A stretch of DNA of 64,000 nt, from assembly GCF_036898095.1 (NCBI RefSeq), contig NC_090746.1, positions 55,196,352 through 55,260,351 of the forward strand, written 5' to 3'. The notes below the pieces were generated by a model. The model had not been told where the DNA came from. It saw only the letters and a list, made by a program, of their open reading frames with translations, and ran no database searches. Position 1 is the stretch's first letter. Every line of letters starts with the position of its first letter. This DNA comes from Palaemon carinicauda. Taxonomy: Eukaryota; Arthropoda; Malacostraca; Decapoda; Palaemonidae. The position numbers were made by a program, and so were the translations under genes. Below, in pieces: positions 1-7,881 of this stretch.

Positions 1-133
1 TCCGTCATTAAGAGTTTTTCTTCGCTTTCCCTGCTCGGTGTACCAGTCTGCTTTTTTGGTGAAGTACTCTGATTTGGGGTTTTGGCGATCGTTGTATTTT
101 GTTTTCTCTTAGCTTTTTTTGCTGTTTTTCATT

Positions 134-2772
134 ATGAGTGAAAAGAGTCATTACCGTATCTGTGCGAATGAGGAATGTAAGGTGAGACTACCGAAAATGG
201 CGGTAGATCCTCACACAGTTTGTTCTAATTGTAGGGGTTTTGTTTGTGCCCTTGATAATAGGTGCGGGGAATGTAAGGTTTTGGATGAGAAAGATTGGTT
301 AATTATGAAGCGCTATGTGCGTAAGCTAGAGCTCGATAGAGTTAGGAGAGCTTCTAGGTCTAAGTCTAAGTCTGTTAGTGGTAAGGAAGACGAACTTAGC
401 GTAGATTTATCTATTGATCCTATTATTGATTCCTCTTTGGAAGTTGATCCTTCCCTTGAGGTAGTAACTCCTGCACCTCCTACAGGTTCCGTATCTACGG
501 ATGACCCTTGGTACGCTAGCCTGGCGGCCGAGTTGAAGGCCATTAAAGAACAACTGGAGGCCTTTAAAGGTAAGGAAAGTGAAAGTGCTTGTGTTAGTGC
601 AGTGGAGGTGGCGACTGACCGAATCTGTCATACCCCTAGGCCTAGACCTCTACCAAGCTCCCAGGACCAAGGGAGAAGGTACGTCGATGACCGAAAGGGG
701 GTGAGAGGTACGTACCCTCGGTCAGCCGTCGCCTCAGACAGTCCTGTTGTCGATTCCCAGGCTGCTCTTGACCGTCACGGGAAAGACGTGTCGGATGTGT
801 TGTTTTCTTCTCCGAATTCGTCCAGACGTAAATGGAAGTATGAAGCTTCAAGACCTACTAAGAGGAGATGGAACCGCGACGAACGGTCTCGTTCTTTCTC
901 TCCCGGTTCTAGCAGTTATGAACCTTGTCCGTCGGAGGATGATTTCGACTCCGTGCCTGTGAAAAGGACGAAGCCTGCTGCCGAAGATACGAGTGTTATT
1001 CGTCAGCCCCCCCCTTCGGGTCCGCAAGACCCAGCTGATGTTGCTAAATCCTTTATGTCTGTCATGCAGGAACAACTTTTGACTTTAGTACAAGCCTTTA
1101 GCCGCCCTCACGCCCAGTCTGACAGACGTAAAGACGACTCGTTGCCGATTAAGAAGTCTGCTTCTAAGAGAGAACGGAGTTCTTCTTTAAAGAAAACTTC
1201 TCCCTCTCTACGCCAGGATGAGGAATGTGTGCTTTCGCCAGGCGATACTTCTTCGCGATACCAGGGCGATACGTTTTCTCGTTCTCGATACCGGGACGAT
1301 ACCTTATCGAATGACGCTGCTTCTCGTTCTCGATACCAAGACGATACCGCCTCCCGTTCGCTTCGCCACGACGATACCTCCTCTCGTTCGCTTCGCCACG
1401 ACGATACCTCCTCTCGTTCGCTTCGCCACGACGATACCTCCTCTCGTTCACGACGCCACGACGATACCGACCCTAGTTCTCGACGCCACGACGATACCGC
1501 CTCTCGTTCACGACGCCACGACGATACCGCCTCTCATTCTCGCCGCCACGACGATACCGCCTCTCATTTTCGCCGCCACGACGATACCGCCTCTCGCTCT
1601 CGACGACAGAACGACTCTGCCTCTCGTTCTCGGTCCCAGGGCGATACCACCCTGCCTCTTCGGGACGATACTGCCTCTCGTCCCAAGGATTCTTCTAGCG
1701 CGGGACTCCAGGATGCAACCCGTCTTTTGCAGGATGATGCCTTTGATTTGCCCTTGTCGGGTTCTAAGGATCCTTCTTCTCTTTCGAAGGATATTGCAGA
1801 TGTGGATCAGGACCTCGAGGATGTTTCTGATGACGATGATAATCCTGCCGACGCTGTGGAGATTACAAAGTTCTCTCTCGCTCCCTTCTTGAACTTTTTG
1901 GAGAGGAATTCCAACCTGCTGCCCCTCAATCTCCTCAGTCCCAATTTAACAGAAAGAAGGCCAAGAAACAGTCGGCCTTCATCAAGATGAAGCTGTCTAT
2001 CTCCGCAAAGAAGGCTCTCACGAAGATTGATGACTGGATGATGGAGCGGAGACAAACTGTTAAGACTTCCTTCTCGTTTCTACCAGCTCGTCTTGCTTCA
2101 AGAGCGGGTATGTGGTATGCAACTGGAGAACCTTTGGGTCTGGGAGTGCCTTCCTCCTCCAAGGGTGACTTCTCTGGTTTAATGGACTCTGCTAGAAGGC
2201 ATGCTCTCAACTCAGCCAAGGTCATGTGGTCGATGTCGGAGCTGGATCATCTCGTCAAAGGTATTTTTAGAGCCTTTGAGGTTTTTAGTTTCCTAGACTG
2301 GTCGCTTGGGACTCTCGCAAGGAAAACTGAACAGATGGAAGGATCTAGGGACCTTACCAGTATTATGTCCTGTATGGATAAGGCCCTCAGAGATGGGGCG
2401 AATGAGTTGGCTGCTCTGTTCTCAGCTGGGGTCCTAAAGAAGAGAGCTCTGCTTTGCTCTTTTGCTTCTAGGTCTGTTACCAATACTCAAAAGTCTGAGC
2501 TTCTTTACGCCCCCCTCTCTCAACATCTTTTTCCCGAGTCCCTGGTTAATGACATTACGCGTTCTCTGGCCCAAAAAGCCACCCAAGACCTTTTATCTCG
2601 TTCTGCTCGTAAGCCCTTGGCAGCCCCTCCTTCTTCTTTGAAACGGGAGGAAAGGAGATTCCAGCAGCCCTTTCGGGGCAGGACTACTTCAAGACCAGAT
2701 TTTAGAGGGAGAAGGCAAGATTCAGGACCAAGATCTACCAGGGGTTCTTTCAGACCTCGCTCCAGAAAATGA
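134..2772 (+). pseudogene. gag: DIRS Gag-like protein of element A (one frameshift)
   Basis: This is the putative nucleocapsid/structural protein of element A. I start it at the ATG at 134, since sibling B starts at the same MSEK methionine. The N-terminus is Cys-rich (Cys 10, 15, 30, 33, 38, 44, 47 and His27 in a DPHTVC context), which suggests a zinc-binding module. A Ser/Arg-rich middle with decapeptide repeats follows, then an acidic patch. The frame breaks near 1857: the upstream frame stops at 1990, while the sibling's protein continues in the frame that is open to 2772. The second part is a predicted helical domain ending in an Arg/Gly/Ser-rich basic tail. A single-base indel explains the break; a programmed shift is possible but unsupported, because B reads through in one frame here. 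The stop is TGA at 2770. Confidence 0.75.
1232..1650 (+). repeat. Decapeptide-coding tandem repeat in gag of A
   Basis: About ten imperfect 30-bp units encode variants of RHDDTASRSR, alternating Asp-Asp-Thr with Ser/Arg pairs. The units keep the reading frame. B carries a shorter, more diverged array with the same theme (around 45330-45650). The repeat is therefore a family trait and looks like a low-complexity RS-type linker. Confidence 0.8.
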
Positions 2773-4828
2773 AGTTCGTCTCCTCCAGACAGTAGGCGCA
2801 AGACTGTCAGGTTTTTGGCAGTCTTGGAAGAGGAGAGGGGCGGACACCTGGTCCCTCTCAGTCATCAAGGAAGGATACAAGATCCCCTTTCTGAAAAAAC
2901 CTCCTCTCGCAGATGCTCCGCTGGCCTTAGTAGCCCGGTACTCAGATCCTGGGAAACAGAAGGCCCTAGTAGACCTTGTCAACCAAATGCTAGACAAGGG
3001 GGCGATAGAACCGGTTCGGGATCTAGCCTCCCCAGGCTTTTACAATCGCCTGTTTCTGGTCCCCAAGAACTCGGGCGGATGGAGACCCGTCCTGGATGTC
3101 AGCGCTCTCAACGTATTTGTGGAGAAGACAAAGTTCTCCATGGAGACGACTCAGTCGGTGCTGGCGTCAGTACGTCCAGGGGACTGGATGGTGTCCCTCG
3201 ACTTGCAGGACGCATATTTCCATGTCCCCATCCATCCGACTTCGAGGAAGTACCTGAGATTTGTAATGGAGGGCAAGTGCTTCCAATTCAGAGCTCTTTG
3301 CTTCGGTCTCAGCACGGCTCCTCAAGTCTTCACCAGGGTAATGGCGAATGTGTCAGGTTGGCTGTATCAGGAGGGGATAAGGATATCCTTCTATCTGGAC
3401 GATTGGCTGATTCGTTCACGATCGAGGGAGAAATGTCTGGAGGATTTACGGAAGACTTTTATGATGGCTCAAGATCTAGGCCTGGTCATCAACAGGGAGA
3501 AGTCTCAGATCAGACCGAATCAGACTATTCTCTATTTGGGGATAGTTCTGAATTCAGTTCTTTTTCGGGCTTCTCCCTCTCAGGAAAGACAGACCAAGTG
3601 TCTCGTAAAAGTCAGAACTTTCCTGGACAAGAAGAGATGCACAGCGAAGGAGTGGATGAGTTTGCTGGGGACTCTATCCTCCCTCGAACAGTTTGTCTCT
3701 CTGGGGAGACTCCACCTAAGGCCTCTTCAGCACTTTCTTTCGAAGACATGGAACAGAAAGATGCAGGAAGACTCCTTTTCCTTCCCCATTCCAATAGAAG
3801 TCAAGACTCTTCTGAAGTGGTGGCTGGACCCAACCTTGTTAGGGGAAGGGATCTCCTTACACAAGAAGAACCCAGACCTAGTGTTGTTTTCAGACGCATC
3901 AGAGTCAGGCTGGGGGGCAACACTAGGAAGCAAGGAGGTCTCAGGCTATTGGGAAGGAATTCAGCTGGGATGGCACATCAACAACAAGGAGCTGATGGCC
4001 ATTTTTCTGGGGCTAAAGGCCTTCAAGGACTTGGTGTCTGGGAAGATTGTGGAGGTCAACTCAGACAACACCACAGCTCTTGCTTACATCAGGAAGCAAG
4101 GAGGGACTCACTCTCTGTCTCTGTTCGAGACAGCAAGAGAGCTCCTTCTTTGGGCGAAGGAGAACAGGATAAGCCTGCTGACGAGGTTTGTTCAGGGACA
4201 GAAGAATGTGAGGGCGGACATGCTCAGCAGGAAAGGGCAGGTCCTTCCCACAGAATGGACCCTCAACCAACAGGTCTGTCAGAGTCTCTGGAGGCTGTGG
4301 GGGAGACCCCTCATCGATCTTTTCGCCTCCAATTTATCCAAGAGGATCCCCATCTATTGCTCCCTAGTTCCGGACAGAGAGGCAATAGCAGTAGACGCCT
4401 TTTTGATGGATTGGACGGGGATGGACACTTATGCTTTTCCCCCGTTCAAGATCATCAATCTGGTAGTCAGGAAATTCGCCCTCCTCGATTCGGGACGGAT
4501 GATCCTGATAGCTCCGTTCTGGCCGATGAGGGAATGGTTCACGGAGGTGGTGGACTTGTTGATGGACTTTCCAAGAAGCCTCCCTGCAAGTCCAAATCTG
4601 CTCAGACAACCTCACTTCGAGAGATATCATCAAAACCCCCTCGCTCTCAATCTGACTGCCTTCAGACTATCGAGAAGCTCGTCAGATCGAGAGGCTTTTC
4701 AGCGCAAGCTGCGAAAGCTATCGCCAGAGCGAGGAGGGTCTCTTCGCAGAGGGTCTACCAGTCCAAGTGGGAGACTTTTAGGGCTTGGTGTAGGAAGCAC
4801 AAGATTTCCTCATCCACTACCTCTGTGA
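2768..4828 (+). CDS. pol: Pol of element A: reverse transcriptase, RNase H, DIRS methyltransferase-like domain
   Basis: This protein copies the element RNA into DNA. The frame is already open upstream of the gag stop and its first ATG is only at 2987, but conserved RT sequence (FWQSW, then GYKIPF) lies upstream of that ATG. Translation therefore probably enters from gag in the +1 frame. RT motifs in order are RLFLVPK..GGWRPV, SLDLQDAYFHVP, CFGLSTAPQVF, and the catalytic YLDD at 3392-3403. RNase H follows (LFSDASESGWG, ELMAI, NSDNTTALAY, ADMLSRK). The Dam-like DIRS domain is last (LIDLFAS, YAFPPF, LIAPFWP..EWF). No stop or shift was found. The last ~195 nt overlap the YR domain in another frame. 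Confidence 0.88.
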   Translation, partial: NEVRLLQTVGARLSGFWQSWKRRGADTWSLSVIKEGYKIPFLKKPPLADAPLALVARYSDPGKQKALVDLVNQMLDKGAIEPVRDLASPGFYNRLFLVPKNSGGWRPVLDVSALNVFVEKTKFSMETTQSVLASVRPGDWMVSLDLQDAYFHVPIHPTSRKYLRFVMEGKCFQFRALCFGLSTAPQVFTRVMANVSGWLYQEGIRISFYLDDWLIRSRSREKCLEDLRKTFMMAQDLGLVINREKSQIRPNQTILYLGIVLNSVLFRASPSQERQTKCLVKVRTFLDKKRCTAKEWMSLLGTLSSLEQFVSLGRLHLRPLQHFLSKTWNRKMQEDSFSFPIPIEVKTLLKWWLDPTLLGEGISLHKKNPDLVLFSDASESGWGATLGSKEVSGYWEGIQLGWHINNKELMAIFLGLKAFKDLVSGKIVEVNSDNTTALAYIRKQGGTHSLSLFETARELLLWAKENRISLLTRFVQGQKNVRADMLSRKGQVLPTEWTLNQQVCQSLWRLWGRPLIDLFASNLSKRIPIYCSLVPDREAIAVDAFLMDWTGMDTYAFPPFKIINLVVRKFALLDSGRMILIAPFWPMREWFTEVVDLLMDFPRSLPASPNLLRQPHFERYHQNPLALNLTAFRLSRSSSDREAFQRKLRKLSPERGGSLRRGSTSPSGRLLGLGVGSTRFPHPLPL

Positions 4829-5724
4829 GCCAGATTGCGGATTTCTTGTTGTACCTCAGACAGGACGCTAAGCTAGCTGTGTCCACTATCAAAGGGTACA
4901 AAAGTATGCTCTCTTCCGTCTGTCGGCATAGAGGCTTGGACTTGTCTCGCGATAAGGACTTACATGACCTCTTGAAGTCTTTTGAGACAACCAAGCAGAC
5001 CCAGTTAAAGCCCCCTTCTTGGAACCTTGATGTGGTTCTTAAATTTCTGTGCACCAAGAGATTTGAGCCCATCTCACAGGCTCCCCTTAGGGAGGTTACC
5101 AAGAAGACCCTCTTTCTTTTGGCCTTAGCAACAGCTAAAAGAGTTAGTGAAGTCCATGCAATTGAAAAACAGGTAGGCTTCAATCTGAATGGGGCAGTTT
5201 GTGCCTTGAGATTAGACTTTCTCGCTAAGAACGAGAACCCTTCTAAGCCCTGGCCGAGGACCTTTGAGGTTCCTAACTTGACCAACCTAGTGGGTCAAGA
5301 GCAAGAGAGGCTGCTCTGTCCAGTACGAGCCCTCAAGACCTACTTGTCTCGCACGAAAAGTGTGAGAGGCTCTTCTAGCTCCCTGTGGTGTTCTGTGAAA
5401 GATCCTCAAAAGCCCCTTTCCAAGAACGCTTTGTCCTTTTTCCTGAGGGAAGTGATAAGAGAAGCCCATCTCTTGTGTGAGGAGGAACACTTCGGACGTT
5501 TAAAAGTGCAAGCTCACGAAGTGAGGGCCATTGCGACCTCGCTTGCTTACCGCAAGAACATGTCGCTCCGTCAAATTATGGATGCGACATTCTGGAGGAG
5601 CAACTCTGTGTTCGCCTCTCATTACCTCAGAGAGGTGAGGGTGGATTATGAGAAATGTTATACCTTGGGACCATACGTAGCTACGGCTTCTGTATTAGGC
5701 AAAGGAGTTACTACCTCCCCTTAA
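2773..5724 (+). CDS. Tyrosine recombinase ORF of element A, with long N-terminal overprint of pol
   Basis: YR integrates the circular DIRS DNA. The recognisable domain runs from about 4633 to 5724. The catalytic set is visible: Arg in AKRVSE (5140-5142), HEVR (5515-5526), Trp in TFW (5593-5595) and the nucleophile Tyr in HYL (5623-5625). The frame is open back to the codon after the gag TGA, so it runs underneath pol for about 1.9 kb in the -1 frame relative to pol. That N-terminal stretch (Ser/Gly/Arg/Gln-rich) resembles no known domain. The true start of the YR protein is unknown. It could be an internal start, a spliced message, or readthrough from gag. The recombinase looks intact. Confidence 0.88.
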   Translation, partial: SSSPPDSRRKTVRFLAVLEEERGGHLVPLSHQGRIQDPLSEKTSSRRCSAGLSSPVLRSWETEGPSRPCQPNARQGGDRTGSGSSLPRLLQSPVSGPQELGRMETRPGCQRSQRICGEDKVLHGDDSVGAGVSTSRGLDGVPRLAGRIFPCPHPSDFEEVPEICNGGQVLPIQSSLLRSQHGSSSLHQGNGECVRLAVSGGDKDILLSGRLADSFTIEGEMSGGFTEDFYDGSRSRPGHQQGEVSDQTESDYSLFGDSSEFSSFSGFSLSGKTDQVSRKSQNFPGQEEMHSEGVDEFAGDSILPRTVCLSGETPPKASSALSFEDMEQKDAGRLLFLPHSNRSQDSSEVVAGPNLVRGRDLLTQEEPRPSVVFRRIRVRLGGNTRKQGGLRLLGRNSAGMAHQQQGADGHFSGAKGLQGLGVWEDCGGQLRQHHSSCLHQEARRDSLSVSVRDSKRAPSLGEGEQDKPADEVCSGTEECEGGHAQQERAGPSHRMDPQPTGLSESLEAVGETPHRSFRLQFIQEDPHLLLPSSGQRGNSSRRLFDGLDGDGHLCFSPVQDHQSGSQEIRPPRFGTDDPDSSVLADEGMVHGGGGLVDGLSKKPPCKSKSAQTTSLREISSKPPRSQSDCLQTIEKLVRSRGFSAQAAKAIARARRVSSQRVYQSKWETFRAWCRKHKISSSTTSVSQIADFLLYLRQDAKLAVSTIKGYKSMLSSVCRHRGLDLSRDKDLHDLLKSFETTKQTQLKPPSWNLDVVLKFLCTKRFEPISQAPLREVTKKTLFLLALATAKRVSEVHAIEKQVGFNLNGAVCALRLDFLAKNENPSKPWPRTFEVPNLTNLVGQEQERLLCPVRALKTYLSRTKSVRGSSSSLWCSVKDPQKPLSKNALSFFLREVIREAHLLCEEEHFGRLKVQAHEVRAIATSLAYRKNMSLRQIMDATFWRSNSVFASHYLREVRVDYEKCYTLGPYVATASVLGKGVTTSP

Positions 5725-6178
5725 CCTTAGTTTTGTTTACTTGTACATAGGTTGGTGTATTTTTTATTGGTTGTCTGAGGACTTCGACTTGTGTACAGTC
5801 ACCTCAGTCTAGTTAGATAATTTTTATCTACTTTGCAAATGTTAGGTGGTTGGTTTGGTAAAGTTGCGGTTTTTTATTTTGGGCAATAGGTAGTCCTGAA
5901 GTCTAGTCAGATTGTTGGTCTCACCCCGTTGACAGACTCAATTGAGTGTTTTCAGCACTGCAGGTCACATCCTGGCTGACACTCCTAAGGGAAAGCGACT
6001 CAAGAGGCAGGAACCTTTGAAGTCAGCTACCTTAGCAGGTAAGGAATCAAGGTGTTTATTTATCCTACAACTTTTTTGGTTGTTTCCCCAACGATGTTAC
6101 TGTCTATCACCCTCCTCCAAGTGTGTTAATCAGCTATGTATATATAACTGCCAGGTAAGTTCTATTCATAAAAATGGA
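5725..6178 (+). other. 3' non-coding tail and first half of the ICR of element A
   Basis: No gene. The tail leads to the ICR starting near 6130. The stretch at 6148-6178 is the reverse complement of the family's left terminus (compare B at 46985-47011). The ICR is cut at GGAG-TTT, where element C begins, and its second half resumes at 13818. Confidence 0.8.
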
Positions 6179-6452
6179 GTTTCTGGGCTCGAACCTGTGC
6201 CGCCCAGTGGATAAGCTCCATTTAGCACTTATTCTTAGGTAATTTACTGCTAAATATACCAGAGAAAAAAATGTAAAGGAGTGCTAGGTTAACTAGCTCG
6301 CTCACCTATTGGTGTCGGTATAAAATTGGGCGTATAATCCAGAGGTCCCGCACTATTTAGATTCATCCACGACAAAGACCCCAATAGAGGAGAGCCGTTC
6401 AACCTCACTCGGCACCACCAACTCTGCATCCGCTCAGAACCCAACTCCTTTT
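6179..6452 (+). repeat. Left ITR of element C
   Basis: It is the inverse complement of 13518-13791, nearly perfectly, from the CCTGTGCCGCCCAGTG block to the inner end at CCCAACTCCTT. The outermost ~20 bases differ from the right end (GCTCGAACC versus GCGAGGGACC). These differing ends are what let the two halves of the ICR be assigned to left and right termini. Confidence 0.93.
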
Positions 6453-7450
6453 TTAGCACGCCTGTGTTGTAACCCGCTTTTTTTTTGTGCTCTCGTATTT
6501 TGCTTATTTTCCACTGGATTATGGCTTCTTCATCGGTTTCCCAGGAGACACCGTCTAAGTTGAGTACCAAGCTATGTTTTGCTGTGTTTTGAGCAATCTA
6601 GATCGTTTAATATTTAAATTATAGGAGTTTATTCTCTTCGATCATATCGATCTTGCTTGATTCCGCTTACGGTTGGTACTCCTGTTTTGAGAGCTTTTAG
6701 TTTCACTCGCGGTGTTACTAAGTGTATTATTTTATTATTAATTAAATTTTTATATGTTTTTGTGGATATTCATTATTTAGCGTTTAGAACCCTTGTGGTT
6801 CATATTTAGGGCCGATATCAGTTACGTATCGTAGATGGCTTGCCGACCTTCGTTACTGGGCGGCAATTTTTATTATTTAAGCCATCAGGTTGCTGTCCTT
6901 TGGGATTTATTTATTATGTTGCATACCTTGCCCTAATTTTTTATGTGTATATTCATATATTTTTCAACGCTATTACTTTTATAATGAATATTTGTGCTTA
7001 TTACTCCGTATGATCTGTTTTGGTAGTGTTTGGGGATCGTCAGTTGGTAGCCCTGCTGCTCCGTGTCACGTGATCCTCCCCCAAGCTCCCCCTCTCGCTA
7101 GGTTGGTGGCTAGGCTTCTCTCCCCCCTCTCCTAGGGGACCGTTGCCTTCCCTCCTTTTAGAGGGGGTAGTTCAGTGTTTATGGACTTTGTCCTCCGGGT
7201 GTCCCGGCGGTTTCGTCTCTGTCTAGACGGGTTGGCCACCTTTCAACAGAGTAGGATCCCGGTGCACCCTATTTTATATTCACCTATCACAATTTTATTA
7301 TGTTATACGAAACCCTCCGGGTTCGGTTGGCGGTTCTTATCTACAGTTCCGCCCCCCTATTAATTTATAACAGTTCCTATGATTATATAGGATTATATAT
7401 GACAGATCACTATCCCGGAGTTCCTATATGTATTGGTTTATGGATATACC

Positions 7451-7584
7451 TTTATTTCCCGGCCCGGGGCTTTACCTCGCTCCGGGAAATCAGACACCAT
7501 GTGTCTTAATTCTTACCTATATTTCCCGGCCCAGGGCTTAACCTCGCTCCGGGAAATCAGACACCATGTGTCTTAATTCTTTGT
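7451..7584 (+). repeat. Two 67-bp direct repeats in the leader of C
   Basis: Two copies with a 67-bp period (TTTCCCGGCCC blocks at 7455 and 7522) differ at a few positions. Each carries an inverted CCCGG...CCGGG pair that could form a hairpin around CTTTACCTCGCT. Confidence 0.85.
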
Positions 7585-7633
7585 TGTTGCATCCTTTTTT
7601 ATGATCCCGGCTCGACCGGAATGGATAGCTATA

Positions 7634-7858
7634 CTCTAGTCTTAAGTTAGACTTATGTTTAGGCCCGGGTCCTCCGGACCCGCCCCTACTTAAGAGTATT
7701 ACAGTTAAGCTCTAGTCTTAAGTTAGACTTATGTTTAGGCCCGGGTCCTCCGGACCCGCCCCTACTTAAGAGTATTACAGTTAAGCTCTAGTCTTAAGTT
7801 AGACTTATGTTAGTCCCGGGTCCTCTGGACCCGCCCCTACTTAAGAGAATTACAGTTT
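7634..7858 (+). repeat. Three 76-bp hairpin-forming tandem repeats in the leader of C
   Basis: Units start at 7634, 7710 and 7786 (CTCTAGTCTTAAG). Each contains the inverted pair GGGTCC-TCC-GGACCC, flanked by an outer CTTAAGT/ACTTAAG pair, so a two-tier stem-loop is possible in each unit. The third copy is slightly diverged and ends at the gag start region. Confidence 0.88.
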
Positions 7859-7881
7859 CTCATATACTATTCTTTTTATAG

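Larger units (their letters stand above)
6453..7881 (+). other. 5' leader of element C
   Basis: No convincing gene lies between the left ITR and the gag ATG at 7882. The stretch is AT-rich to about 7020, then GC-richer, and it ends in two tandem arrays (7451-7584 and 7634-7858). The bases directly before the gag ATG (CTTTTTATAG) look like a 3' splice site, so an intron in the 5' UTR with its acceptor at 7881 is possible. The promoter is presumably in or near the ITR, but I cannot point to it. Confidence 0.6.

Noticed and set aside
1164..1892. Open frames on the other strand and frame across the gag repeat of A
   Set aside because: They follow from the 30-bp unit being open in several frames; no homology.
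1987..2772. A separate second gag gene in element A
   Set aside because: In sibling B the same segment is continuous with the upstream repeat region in one frame, so A simply has a frameshift.
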